Translations under genes and position numbers: made by a program
DNA from: Collimonas antrihumi
GTDB taxonomy: Bacteria > Pseudomonadota > Gammaproteobacteria > Burkholderiales > Burkholderiaceae_D
NCBI RefSeq assembly: GCF_018304965.1
Contig: NZ_JAGQED010000022.1
Coordinates: 1 to 64,000, forward strand
Length of the DNA stretch: 64,000 nt
Direction of reading: 5' to 3'
Part shown: positions 28,160 through 38,382 of the stretch, piece by piece
Layout of the letters: each line of letters begins with the position of its first letter
How positions within the stretch are numbered: the stretch's first letter is position 1
The notes under the pieces: generated by a model
What the model saw: only the letters and a program-made list of their open reading frames with translations
What the model was told of the DNA's origin: nothing
Database searches by the model: none

Positions 28160-29299
28160 TTAGTCATTAGCCGCCTGTCGATACGCCTCAGCAGTGATAG
28201 CGGCGCATTTTGTCCATGAAAATTGCTCCGATCGTTCCAAACCCGCGATACGCTGCGCCATCCAGGCGCCGTCGTCCTCTATCAGGCGGCGCATCTGTTC
28301 CGTCAGTCCGACCTCATCCTGCGGATCGACATAAGTCCCGGCCGTGGCCGCCACTTCAGACAGGCTGGCGCAGGTAGACACAATCACCGGCGTGCCGCTG
28401 GCCATCGCTTCCAGCACGGGCAGGCCAAAACCCTCATACAAGGAAGGAAACACCATGATCCTGGCCGCCGCCGTGACGCAAGCCAGATCCGCCTGATCCA
28501 GGTAACCTGCCAAACGCACATGACCGGAACTGATCGCTTGCGACAACGCAGCACTCAATTTACCGGTATGCCACCCTGGCATGCCGACCACCAGCAAAGG
28601 GAATCGCTCCCGCAAAGATAATGGCAAACGCGCGTGCGCCCGCAGCGTCAGCAACAGGTTCTTTCGCGGCTCCAGAGTTCCGACCGACAGGATAAACCCG
28701 CGATAGGCTAAGCCAAGTTTTTCGAGACGCGCTGCAAGCTGCTCTTCAACTCCAGGCTGGAATATGGCGGAACAAGCCAGCGGCGCCACCACCACTTTTT
28801 GCTCTGCCACGCCGAAATGTTTCTTGATCTCTTGCCCGATAAATTCGGAGTCAACCAGGATCCGGCTGACACGCGCCAAAGCCGGCGGTAGCCTGCGTTC
28901 AATTTCCTGCAGCCGATCTTTGGGCTGGGTTTGCGGATAATGAATATGTGTCAGATCATGGACGGTCATCACCGTCCGGCCGGAAAAATCGAACGGCCAT
29001 AAACTGGGTTCGTGATACACATCCGGACGTAACTTGCGCACACCGCGGTTAAACCATTGCTGTTCAATCGTCCGCCGCAAAACGTATGCGGCCGGCACTC
29101 GCTTGGCAATGCCTGCCCAGCGCGAATAACCCGGCATCGGCTCGCTAATCTGCACATCTCCCCAGCGCGAACCTGAGAAATAGTGTATCCCAAGGTCAGG
29201 AATTTTCTGCAATGCCTGCGTCAGCTCAGCAACATAGTTGCCGATACCGGTACGCGGCGCGCGCAGGATTTTGCTATTCAGAGCAATGGTCAGTTTCAT
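28160..29299 (-). CDS. wbpY: Glycosyltransferase family 4, WbpY-like (D-rhamnan synthesis)
   Basis: A 379-residue glycosyltransferase opening MKLTIALNSKILRAPRTGIG, then YVAEL. The donor-binding region includes VLILSVGTLEPRKN-type residues (FILSVGTLEPRKN) and the EX7E motif SLYEGFGLPVLEAMASGTP. In P. aeruginosa, WbpY adds D-rhamnose in alpha-1,3 linkage during common-antigen elongation. ATG 29299 has a GGAG site; the frame starts 26 bp inside the end of wbpX, implying translational coupling. Confidence 0.85.
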   Translation of the reverse strand: MKLTIALNSKILRAPRTGIGNYVAELTQALQKIPDLGIHYFSGSRWGDVQISEPMPGYSRWAGIAKRVPAAYVLRRTIEQQWFNRGVRKLRPDVYHEPSLWPFDFSGRTVMTVHDLTHIHYPQTQPKDRLQEIERRLPPALARVSRILVDSEFIGQEIKKHFGVAEQKVVVAPLACSAIFQPGVEEQLAARLEKLGLAYRGFILSVGTLEPRKNLLLTLRAHARLPLSLRERFPLLVVGMPGWHTGKLSAALSQAISSGHVRLAGYLDQADLACVTAAARIMVFPSLYEGFGLPVLEAMASGTPVIVSTCASLSEVAATAGTYVDPQDEVGLTEQMRRLIEDDGAWMAQRIAGLERSEQFSWTKCAAITAEAYRQAAND

Positions 29300-30689
29300 G
29301 ACATTCGCTCCGCACCTGCTGTTGAATTTGCATCCGGGGTCCAACTCTGTGACGCCCTACCCGCTCTATAAGCTGGCGCGTCGAATCTTCCCAACTCAGG
29401 CAAGACCAGTCTGCCATATCTCGCGCGGCCGGAAAAATGCCGCTGTCTTCGAATTGCTGTATCTGTCGAGACAAGGACTCCGGCTGATTCAAGTCAAAAT
29501 AACTGATAAATTCGTCACCTATTTCATGAAACACCGGTATATCGCTCGCCATCACCGGTAAACCACGCTGCATGGCTTCCACCAGCGGCAGGCCGAAGCC
29601 CTCCACAAATGAAGGGAACACCAGCGCTTTCGCATGACTGTAACAATACTCCAGCTCGACGTCACCAAGATCGTTGAACATGAACAGGCGCCGCTTCAGT
29701 TCAGGATGTTTTTTCACACGCTCGATCAGAAGCTCATTCTTCCAGCCTATGCGTCCGATGAAACACAGTACGACGTCGCTGCCGCTCTCCCACAAACGCT
29801 CGAAGGCATCCAACAGATAGGCGTGATTCTTACGCGGTTCGATCGTGCTGACCATCAGATAGACGGCGCGGCCGGAAGTAAACAACTTCTCCACCACAGG
29901 ACGCACCGACCGGTTTGGATCAATCTGATCTAGCTCGGAACCAAGATGGAAGAAATCGAACCAGCGTGCATCGCCCCGCGCCTTGCCCAAACGCCGCAAT
30001 ACCTCTTCCCGCACCTCGTCACGGATGGTGCTCGATATCGCAATGAAGCCGTCGGCGGTATTGGCAATCCAGTCGAACCAGCGATCGAATACATGCACCA
30101 GCGGGCCATCGCAAAATTGGGGATGGGTCAACGGAATCAGATCGTAGATAACCGAGACGATAGCCACGCCTTCCTGCTGCAACCGCTCCGCCACAGGAAA
30201 AAAGTCGGCATGCCATGATGAATCCAGCAATACCAGGACATCGTCGGCGCGGCATTCCATTTCAAACGCACGCGGCTGTTCTTCCGTTTTCTCGAGAATC
30301 CATTCGGTCAGACGCAAAGGCAATACGAACGACAGACTAGCCAGGCGACACAAGACGTATGTCACCCGCCGTACATTGTGAGAAGCAGTCCATGGCCAGA
30401 ATCGCAGCAGACGTGAGTGAATCAGCCAGTAACGACTGCGTACCTGCACCAGCTTCCGGGCCACTTTTTCCAGTTTCTGCTGCACCCGGCTACGCCACGC
30501 ATCTGTATGCTTCGGCGCCAGCTGTTTGACTTCAAGTATCTTTCCATCCTTGAATATGACGGGTATGCATACTGCTTCGTCCTGCACCAACGGCAGATGA
30601 TTGATGATATTGCGGACGACGCGTTGTATCCCCGAGTTCATTTCGGGATGATGAAATACGTAAGTACATTCGATCAGGAATCTGCTCAT
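29274..30689 (-). CDS. wbpX: Glycosyltransferase family 4, WbpX-like (D-rhamnan synthesis)
   Basis: A 471-residue glycosyltransferase. It opens MSRFLIECTYVFHHPEMNSG and then IQRVVRN, which is the typical WbpX start, and ends with a GT4 donor domain (MVSTIEPRKNHAYLLDAFE; SFVEGFGLPLVEAMQRGLP). WbpX acts with WbpY to polymerise D-rhamnose. The ATG at 30689 overlaps the stop of wzt in an ATGA, which decides the start over a longer reading frame. It is about 100 residues longer than WbpY because of a mid-region with basic residues. Confidence 0.85.
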   Translation of the reverse strand: MSRFLIECTYVFHHPEMNSGIQRVVRNIINHLPLVQDEAVCIPVIFKDGKILEVKQLAPKHTDAWRSRVQQKLEKVARKLVQVRSRYWLIHSRLLRFWPWTASHNVRRVTYVLCRLASLSFVLPLRLTEWILEKTEEQPRAFEMECRADDVLVLLDSSWHADFFPVAERLQQEGVAIVSVIYDLIPLTHPQFCDGPLVHVFDRWFDWIANTADGFIAISSTIRDEVREEVLRRLGKARGDARWFDFFHLGSELDQIDPNRSVRPVVEKLFTSGRAVYLMVSTIEPRKNHAYLLDAFERLWESGSDVVLCFIGRIGWKNELLIERVKKHPELKRRLFMFNDLGDVELEYCYSHAKALVFPSFVEGFGLPLVEAMQRGLPVMASDIPVFHEIGDEFISYFDLNQPESLSRQIQQFEDSGIFPAARDMADWSCLSWEDSTRQLIERVGRHRVGPRMQIQQQVRSECHETDHCSE

Positions 30690-31945
30690 GCCGCTAAACC
30701 ATCCTTGCGGGTACTTCCGAGCGACCGCACCACCTCTACTTCGGGCTCCAGGAATGCGCAACCGACAAAATCGGGCCGATGCGTATTGACGACATGGAAA
30801 ACGACGCTGTAGTCGCGCCACTCGTAGTTGGTATCAAGATGAGAATCCAGTTTCGACAGGGAAATCGAAATCGCATAATTACCTTTGCCGAGATTCATGG
30901 CAAAGCGCCAGCGATAAACCAGATCCTCTCCCACCTGCAAATCGGTCTGCGGTTTGTTGAGACGGTGGGTATTGATGCCGAATACAGCTAGTCCCAGCTT
31001 GTCCGTGATCATGTAGCCCATCACCAGACGCGGCACTTCGGAGTTGATCGCAACCCGGACTTCCAGCGTAACGTAGGCGCCGACTTCAACCACGTCGAGT
31101 TCCCTGCCCTCGTCGTCCAGCAGCCTGACCTCGGAAACACTGGCTTCGCCGGTTCCGGAAATGGTTCTCACCTTTCCATCGGGCTGGCGCTCTTGCCGGA
31201 CGGTGCTGCGGTCGCGCTCTGCCATCATGGCATTGTAGAAATCCATCACTTCCACTGGACTGCCTTGCATTTCCAAACGCCCGCGGTTAAGCAGTATGGC
31301 GCGATCGCAAATGGTCTGGATGGCATAACGGTCATGCGACACAATTAACAAGGTAGTGCCGGCGCGGCGGAATTCCCTGATCCGTTCAAAACTCTTGTGT
31401 TGAAAATACGCGTCGCCGACGGACAAGGCTTCATCGACAATCAGCACGTCCGGCCGGCTGGCCGTTGCAACACTGAATGCCAGCCGCATCTGCATTCCGC
31501 TGGAGTAAGTTCGTATCGGCTGATCCATGTATTCGCCAATTTCGGCGAATGCCTCGATAGCCGGCATCAGCGCCTCGATTTCCTCCGCTCTCAAGCCCTG
31601 CAGCTGGCCAGCCATGATGGCGTTCTGCCTGCCGGTAAAATCCGGGTGGAAACCCATGCCGAGTTCCAGCAGCGCCGCCACCCGTCCCTGAATATCGATG
31701 GTGCCGGCGGTGCCTTGGGTAGTCCCCGCGATCATTTTCAAAAGAGTGCTTTTTCCAGCGCCATTGACGCCGACAATACCGACAGCCTCGCCAGCAGCCA
31801 GTTCGAAATCGATATCCTGCAAAACCCAGTGCAACTGATGCCGCGGCCCTGCAAAAGGCAGTACCCATTCAGCCAGGCGCGCCCAACGTCCGCTGTATGT
31901 CTTGTAGGCTTTGCCTAAACCTTTAACCGTGATCTTACCCATCAT
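30686..31945 (-). CDS. wzt: O-antigen ABC exporter ATPase Wzt with C-terminal glycan-binding domain
   Basis: A 419-residue ATPase subunit. Walker A is GVNGAGKST (residues 59-67), the signature is YSSGMQMRLAFS and Walker B LIVDEALSVGD. About 170 further residues (from VVEVGAYVTLEVRVA on) form the beta-sandwich Wzt C-domain that in E. coli O9a binds the chemically capped chain end. This means the exported chain probably carries a terminal modification, and a methyltransferase gene is in the cluster. ATGA overlap with wzm upstream and wbpX downstream. Confidence 0.92.
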   Translation of the reverse strand: MMGKITVKGLGKAYKTYSGRWARLAEWVLPFAGPRHQLHWVLQDIDFELAAGEAVGIVGVNGAGKSTLLKMIAGTTQGTAGTIDIQGRVAALLELGMGFHPDFTGRQNAIMAGQLQGLRAEEIEALMPAIEAFAEIGEYMDQPIRTYSSGMQMRLAFSVATASRPDVLIVDEALSVGDAYFQHKSFERIREFRRAGTTLLIVSHDRYAIQTICDRAILLNRGRLEMQGSPVEVMDFYNAMMAERDRSTVRQERQPDGKVRTISGTGEASVSEVRLLDDEGRELDVVEVGAYVTLEVRVAINSEVPRLVMGYMITDKLGLAVFGINTHRLNKPQTDLQVGEDLVYRWRFAMNLGKGNYAISISLSKLDSHLDTNYEWRDYSVVFHVVNTHRPDFVGCAFLEPEVEVVRSLGSTRKDGLAA

Positions 31946-32763
31946 AGTTCATCCACCATTTCACCTGCATGCCGGCGAAACAGCTGTAAGCCGAAAATAC
32001 ACAGGGCAACGCTCAACAAGGTCACTACCCACAGATCGCTCCAGTGCGGCCACGCGCCGCTGACGAAAATTCCCTGATAGGCAACCATCAGAGCAGTCAT
32101 CGGATTAAATTTGAGCAAGCCTTGCACTCCCGCGGGCAAGGTGGTGACCGTATATACAATCGGCGTAAACCAAAACCAGAACTGCAGCACGATGCCGAAC
32201 AGCTGGCCGATGTCGCGGAAAAATACGTTCAGCACGCCAAGAACAATGCCCAGGCCGATAGAGAACAGTATTTGTATCAACAGCAATGGCAGCACGCCAA
32301 GGAAAGCCCAGCCTGGAAAATTACCGGATATGAGCAGGAACCCCAGGAACAAGCCGAAAATGATGGAGAAATTGACCCCCGCATTCATTACCGTGATGAT
32401 CGGCAGGCAAATGCGTGGGAAATTCAGCTTCTTGATCATGTTGCCGTTTTCCAGAAACACGTTCTGCATGCGCGATACGGTCTCGGTAAAAAAACCCCAG
32501 GTCAGCAAGCCGGCGCACAGATAAATTCCATAGGCAAACTGGCTGCTGGCATTAGGCAAACGCGCATGCATCAATTGCGAAAAAATCACCGTATACACCA
32601 CAATCATTGCCAGCGGGTTTAGCACCATCCATACGGCTCCCAGCATCGAATTGCGGTAGCGCGCCTGGAACTCGCGCTTGACGCTGCCGAGCATGAAGCC
32701 ACGGTAGTGCCACAGCGAGCTCAAAATGGTTTGAGTCTTGCTCTGCGACCGTATTTTCAACAT
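31942..32763 (-). CDS. wzm: O-antigen ABC exporter permease Wzm
   Basis: A 273-residue ABC-2 type permease with six predicted membrane helices. The N-terminal amphipathic interface segment LGSVKREFQARYRNSMLGAV and the following helix are typical of polysaccharide exporters. With Wzt it moves the completed undecaprenyl-diphosphate-linked chain across the inner membrane. The start is ATG 32763, sharing one base with the stop of manC (TAATG). A GTG nine bases earlier is possible but lies within manC. Confidence 0.92.
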   Translation of the reverse strand: MLKIRSQSKTQTILSSLWHYRGFMLGSVKREFQARYRNSMLGAVWMVLNPLAMIVVYTVIFSQLMHARLPNASSQFAYGIYLCAGLLTWGFFTETVSRMQNVFLENGNMIKKLNFPRICLPIITVMNAGVNFSIIFGLFLGFLLISGNFPGWAFLGVLPLLLIQILFSIGLGIVLGVLNVFFRDIGQLFGIVLQFWFWFTPIVYTVTTLPAGVQGLLKFNPMTALMVAYQGIFVSGAWPHWSDLWVVTLLSVALCIFGLQLFRRHAGEMVDEL

Positions 32764-34244
32764 TATTTGCACCTGCCGTATTTGTCGTCAAAGCGCACGA
32801 TATCGTCTTCGCCCAGGTAAGCGCCGCTCTGCACTTCTATCATGACCAGCTCCAGCAGGCCCGGATTTTCCAGGCGATGCCTGGTTCCGGCAGGGATATA
32901 GGTAGATTCGTTGGTGTTGACGTAGATTTCCTTCTCGCCGTTGACCACTTTGGCCATGCCATGCACCACCACCCAATGCTCGCTGCGATGATGATGCATC
33001 TGCAGCGATAGTGATGCGCCTTGCTTGACGACGATGCGTTTGATCTTGAAATTCGGTCCTTGCTCCAGCAAGGTATAACTACCCCATGGCCGAAACACGG
33101 TGCGATGTAATTTATACGTATCGTGCTCGGCACTCTTGAGCTGATGCACAATTTTCTTCACATTCTGCACATGATCCGGATGCGCGATCAAAAGCGCGTC
33201 AGGCGTGTCCACCACGATCAGGTTATTGACGCCGACTGTCGCCACCAGACGCTGCTCGGAGTATATGTAATTGTTCCGGCTGTCGATCAGCACAGCTTCG
33301 CCCAGCACGCGATTTTCCTGTTCGTCCGGCTCCACCAGCTGTCGTAAAGCGCCCCAGGAGCCGATATCGTTCCAGTCAAAACTCGCCGGTATCACCGCCA
33401 CCAGGTCGGAGCGCTCCAGCACTGCATAGTCGATTGAAATATCTTGCATCGCCACGAAACTGTTCCCATCCAGTTCCTGCAGCAACACACCGGCCGTAGG
33501 ACTGGCGGGACTGGCTTCGATGCATGCACTGGCCAGCGACAGGATGTCGGGTGCGTACTTTTCCAGTTCAGTTAAAAAAGTCGACACCGAGAAGCAGAAT
33601 ATGCCGGCATTCCATAAATGTTTGCCGCTTTCGACAAAGGCGGCAGCCCGTTCCGCATCCGGCTTTTCAATGAAACGCTTTACCCTGGCGGCTCCGGCTG
33701 CATCGATTTCTGCACCGCATTCGATATAACCGTAGCCGGTTTCGGGCGTCAGCGGCCGCACCCCGAAGGTCACCAGATAACCCTGTTTAGCGACTTCCAC
33801 CGCGTGATGCACAGCTTCGGAAAATCGTTCGACGTCTTTGATCAGATGATCTGCAGGCATCACTACCATGATGGTATTGTCGCCATGCAGCGCGCGCAAC
33901 GACAATGCGGCGACAGCAATCGCGGGTGCCGTATTACGACCCGACGGTTCAAGTATGAAATGCGGCCGGTGATGGATACCCAGGTCGGCCGACGTGAATT
34001 CGTCTTTGCTCTGGAAGTAATAATCCCGATTGGTGACACTCAGAATATCGCCGCGGATGCCGAGCTGGGCGACTCGCTGATAGGTTTTTTGCAGCAAACT
34101 CTTGCCGTCCGGGAGTTTGATGAATGGTTTGGGATGCCCTTCGCGCGACACCGGCCACAGGCGTGCGCCGGCGCCGCCTGAAAGCACCACGGGAACAATC
34201 ACTGCGGTTGCGGTTAATGGGATACCGGGTTCTGGAGTGCGCAT
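32763..34244 (-). CDS. manC: Mannose-1-phosphate guanylyltransferase / mannose-6-phosphate isomerase (WbpW/ManC)
   Basis: A 493-residue bifunctional type II enzyme. The nucleotidyltransferase domain starts with VVLSGGAGARLWPVSREGHP and KPF. The C-terminal cupin isomerase domain includes LEQGPNFKIKRIVVKQGASL and a metal-binding MHHHRSEHW. It makes GDP-mannose, the precursor used by Gmd. GGGGAG lies 7 bases before ATG 34244; a longer frame to 34292 would overlap gmd. In P. aeruginosa the gene in this position is wbpW. Confidence 0.93.
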   Translation of the reverse strand: MRTPEPGIPLTATAVIVPVVLSGGAGARLWPVSREGHPKPFIKLPDGKSLLQKTYQRVAQLGIRGDILSVTNRDYYFQSKDEFTSADLGIHHRPHFILEPSGRNTAPAIAVAALSLRALHGDNTIMVVMPADHLIKDVERFSEAVHHAVEVAKQGYLVTFGVRPLTPETGYGYIECGAEIDAAGAARVKRFIEKPDAERAAAFVESGKHLWNAGIFCFSVSTFLTELEKYAPDILSLASACIEASPASPTAGVLLQELDGNSFVAMQDISIDYAVLERSDLVAVIPASFDWNDIGSWGALRQLVEPDEQENRVLGEAVLIDSRNNYIYSEQRLVATVGVNNLIVVDTPDALLIAHPDHVQNVKKIVHQLKSAEHDTYKLHRTVFRPWGSYTLLEQGPNFKIKRIVVKQGASLSLQMHHHRSEHWVVVHGMAKVVNGEKEIYVNTNESTYIPAGTRHRLENPGLLELVMIEVQSGAYLGEDDIVRFDDKYGRCK

Positions 34245-34257
34245 TTTTATCTCCCCT

Positions 34258-35280
<1,023 letters not shown>

Positions 35281-35302
35281 TCAATTGCGCCTGGCCCGCG
35301 AG

Positions 35303-36235
35303 TCACCGCGTGGCGCTCTCCGCCGCCACTCTTGCATCCCAATCCGCCAAAACGCTCAGCAAGGTCTGCTGCATCGGAATGCGCGGTGTCCAGGCTGTCG
35401 CCAGCGTGATTTTTTGATTGCAGCCCTTCACCCGGCGCAGGTCGGACGGCCGCAAACGCGTTGGATCTTGCTCGATCGCGACATCTATCTCGGTCAGGTA
35501 GAGCATGCTGGCAATCATGTCGCGGATCAGATACTCCTTGCCTGAGCAAACATTGTAGATTTCCCCATTCTGACCTTTTTCCAACAGTGCCAGATAGGCT
35601 GAAATGACATCTTCCACATCAAGGAAATCACGGCTGACATCAACGTCGCCAACCAGTATGCTGGCGCCTTGCAGTCCCAGCTTGATACGCGCCAATTGCC
35701 TTGCGACGCTGGAGATCACAAAATCTTCTCGCTGTCCCGGGCCGATGTGGTTAAACGGGCGTGCTACCAGAATGCGCCAAGGCACATTGCAGCTCCACTG
35801 GTAGCACAACAATTCCGCCGCGGCCTTGCTGATTGCATAGGGGTTCTGCGGACGTGCCGGCTGCTGCTCGCTGATCGGCAAGAACTCCGGACTCACCCGA
35901 CCGTAGACATCGCCGGAACTGACATATAGGAAAGTCCCGTTGAAGCCGCTCCGCTGCAATGCCTGCAGCAGGTTAAGCGTTCCCTTGAGATTGACATCCA
36001 GGGTGTGCGCAGGATCACGAAATGCTTCCGGTATGAAGGTTTGGCCGGCAAGATGGATCACGGCATCCGGACGCGCCTGCCGCAATACCCGCTCAAGCGA
36101 ATCCGGGTCCAGCAAATCGTAAGGGGCGTCTGCCAGCACCAGCTCCCAGCCCTGCTCAGCGACCACATGCGCGCGCAGGCGCTCAAAAGCAAGACCGACA
36201 AATCCCGATTGCCCGGTTATGAATAATCGTTTCAT
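35303..36235 (-). CDS. rmd: GDP-6-deoxy-D-mannose (GDP-D-rhamnose) reductase
   Basis: A 310-residue extended SDR with GQSGFVG (residues 8-14), YVSSGDVYG and the catalytic Y-x-x-x-K of YAISKAAAE. The reading HIGPGQREDFVISSVARQLA is typical of Rmd rather than GDP-fucose synthase. It reduces GDP-4-keto-6-deoxymannose at C4 to GDP-D-rhamnose. The presence of Rmd is the evidence that the cluster makes a D-rhamnose polymer. The gap after it contains a short TTCTTGCTTTAC-like repeat. Confidence 0.92.
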   Translation of the reverse strand: MKRLFITGQSGFVGLAFERLRAHVVAEQGWELVLADAPYDLLDPDSLERVLRQARPDAVIHLAGQTFIPEAFRDPAHTLDVNLKGTLNLLQALQRSGFNGTFLYVSSGDVYGRVSPEFLPISEQQPARPQNPYAISKAAAELLCYQWSCNVPWRILVARPFNHIGPGQREDFVISSVARQLARIKLGLQGASILVGDVDVSRDFLDVEDVISAYLALLEKGQNGEIYNVCSGKEYLIRDMIASMLYLTEIDVAIEQDPTRLRPSDLRRVKGCNQKITLATAWTPRIPMQQTLLSVLADWDARVAAESATR

Positions 36236-36289
36236 ATGCAGTCAATCCTTCCCTGCAGTTGTTCGGTTAAAGACATACCGCGCTTTCCA

Positions 36290-37132
36290 TTACGGCTTGC
36301 GTGCAATAATGATTTGGCTTTTCGGCATGAAATCGTTCAATACGCGCATGACTTGCTCACCATTCGGCGTATCCAGCAACGCTTCCCATGTTTTTGCCCA
36401 GTTATCCAGCAAAGGATGACTTGCGTTGCTCAGATCGACCTTGCAATTCCAGAAAAAAAGCCACCAGACTGACCAGTAGAAACCGAAGTACTCGTGCCGT
36501 TCGATCACCAGGCCGGCATCTGTCACCATCTTTTCAAATTCGTCGCGCTGAATAATCCGGATATGGTTCGGCTTCTCGAAATACCAAGGCGGAGCCAATC
36601 CTTTTTGCAAGGTCTCTTGCACCGGATCCGGTACCGATAGCAGGTAATGCGCGCCAGACTTGCCGACCCTGGCCAGTTCGCTCAGAAACTGCGCTGTGTC
36701 GTCGACATGCTCCAGCACTTCCATGCAAACCACTTTGGATGCTATGCCATCTTCCAGCTTCAAGGGATTGGCATCGCCCACTAATCCCTGCACCAGCCGC
36801 GCCGGGGTTTCCACCAGACGCTGCATGGTGGACTCCACCTTCGCCGCATCGATGTCAGCCACGATCACATGCGCGCCGTGGTTCGCGCAAAACAGCGAGT
36901 TGCCACCGTCGCCGCAGCCGATATCGAGCACCACATCTTCAGCGCTGATGACAAAGCCGCGATACAGTTCACTGCTTTCGTGCAGGTACCAACCGCTTTC
37001 CAAGGCGTCACGCAAACCTACATGGAACGAATCGATCGCCGCCGCTGGCGGTACTGCCACCGTGGCCGGCGCTTCGGGAACAACGGCCTCGCTTTTTCTG
37101 CTGCCGAAAAATCTTTTGAACATGTCTCGCAT
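36290..37132 (-). CDS. Class I SAM-dependent methyltransferase
   Basis: A protein of about 280 residues. The SAM-binding motif VVLDIGCGDGGNSLFCANHG and the acidic VIVADID and CMEVLEHVDDT segments show a Rossmann methyltransferase. The N-terminal 40 residues are Pro/Ala rich and probably unstructured. In the P. aeruginosa D-rhamnan locus, methyltransferases next to the core genes are linked to 3-O-methylation of the chain end. I infer a capping or decorating role; the C-domain of Wzt supports an end-modified chain. The start is uncertain (ATG 37132, weak ribosome binding site; a TTG lies at 37177). Confidence 0.78.
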   Translation of the reverse strand: MRDMFKRFFGSRKSEAVVPEAPATVAVPPAAAIDSFHVGLRDALESGWYLHESSELYRGFVISAEDVVLDIGCGDGGNSLFCANHGAHVIVADIDAAKVESTMQRLVETPARLVQGLVGDANPLKLEDGIASKVVCMEVLEHVDDTAQFLSELARVGKSGAHYLLSVPDPVQETLQKGLAPPWYFEKPNHIRIIQRDEFEKMVTDAGLVIERHEYFGFYWSVWWLFFWNCKVDLSNASHPLLDNWAKTWEALLDTPNGEQVMRVLNDFMPKSQIIIARKP

Positions 37133-37182
37133 ACTGTTTTTGCTTTCACTGTTATCGATGGACGTTACCTGATGCAAGTGAA

Positions 37183-38325
37183 CTATGTCTGAAACTGAAG
37201 CTGACGCTCGCCCATCCTGTCGACAATTTTTTTACCACGTGCGCGTAAGGGGACTTCAATAAAACGATAATTAAGTTCGCTGAATGCAATCACCAGCACC
37301 GCAGCTGTAAGTATCAACCTGAGATTGTAGGTTTGATCAAAAACGGTCTCTGCGGGGGTGATCCAGTACCAGATTTGACGGCTCATGAGATAGGCAGGTA
37401 TATGCGTCAGATACAGCGCATAGGAACGACTTCCTACCCACAGCAGCACACGCTTCAGGGGATTGTCCGGCATCAGATAATCCGCGTCGTAGGAGGCAAT
37501 CCAAACCAGTGCTGCGGAAATCAATGCAACGACCCCGACCCTATAACGGAAATTCTCAGGCTGCTCCGTGCCGATTACTGCCAACCCGGCGACCAGGATC
37601 GCGAGGAGAGCAAAACGCACCCAGTTTCGCTTTTGGAGAAAAATCGGTTCCAGCCTGCGATAACTGCCGTGCGCGCTCCAGATTGCCAGCAGCACGCCCA
37701 ACAACAGCGCATCGGATCGCGTCTGCATCAATAGGAGTGAATGGTTACGAAGCGCAAAGAATTGCAATGCTACCAAGACAATCAATACACCGGAAAGCCA
37801 GCGGCGGCAGACAAAGGCGATAATCGGCAGCAACAAGTAAAACTGTTCTTCCAGGGAGAGGCTCCAATACGGAAAAGCCGGCCCGAGTTCTTCAAATCCA
37901 AACTTGTACATCAGGCGAAAATTTGCATAATTCAAAAGCCCTGCAAGGGTGCCATCCAGATTCGCCTGCAGTGAGCCAAATATGCCGGACTTCCTGAAGG
38001 CCACGGCTGCCAGCAACAGCAGCGCCAGCCAAAGCCAGGCAGAAGGCCACAAGCGCCAGGCGCGCCGGATCCAGAACCTGACTGCTACGGAAAAGAAACC
38101 CTGGCGATCTTCGGTACGGTTAAGCCGTGGAATCAGATCCCTGGCAATAACAAAACCGGAAATCGCAAAGAACAAATCAACCCCGGTCCAAAATCCGAAA
38201 TGGGTATAGGCGTACGCGAAAATTTCGCCCGGCTGTCCGATCAAATTGAATCGCGTATGCTCGAACAGCACAAAAAGCACGGCGATCCCGCGCAATAATT
38301 CGATGTCTTTAATCCGATGGTTCAT
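37183..38325 (-). CDS. Acyltransferase 3 family membrane protein (OafA-like)
   Basis: A 380-residue integral membrane acyltransferase with ten or so hydrophobic segments. It opens RIKDIELLRGIAVLFVLFEH, containing the RG and active-site His typical of acyltransferase 3, followed by the conserved SGFVIARDL. Such enzymes O-acetylate sugars of lipopolysaccharide or capsule. It has no SGNH domain. Its place in the cluster suggests it acetylates the rhamnan or an associated glycan. It starts 57 bp after the upstream transferase gene. Confidence 0.85.
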   Translation of the reverse strand: MNHRIKDIELLRGIAVLFVLFEHTRFNLIGQPGEIFAYAYTHFGFWTGVDLFFAISGFVIARDLIPRLNRTEDRQGFFSVAVRFWIRRAWRLWPSAWLWLALLLLAAVAFRKSGIFGSLQANLDGTLAGLLNYANFRLMYKFGFEELGPAFPYWSLSLEEQFYLLLPIIAFVCRRWLSGVLIVLVALQFFALRNHSLLLMQTRSDALLLGVLLAIWSAHGSYRRLEPIFLQKRNWVRFALLAILVAGLAVIGTEQPENFRYRVGVVALISAALVWIASYDADYLMPDNPLKRVLLWVGSRSYALYLTHIPAYLMSRQIWYWITPAETVFDQTYNLRLILTAAVLVIAFSELNYRFIEVPLRARGKKIVDRMGERQLQFQT

Positions 38326-38382
38326 GTGCGATCGGCTCCGGATTTCAGCTAAGGTCTGGTTTGCGGGCGGCGAGGAGTTTCA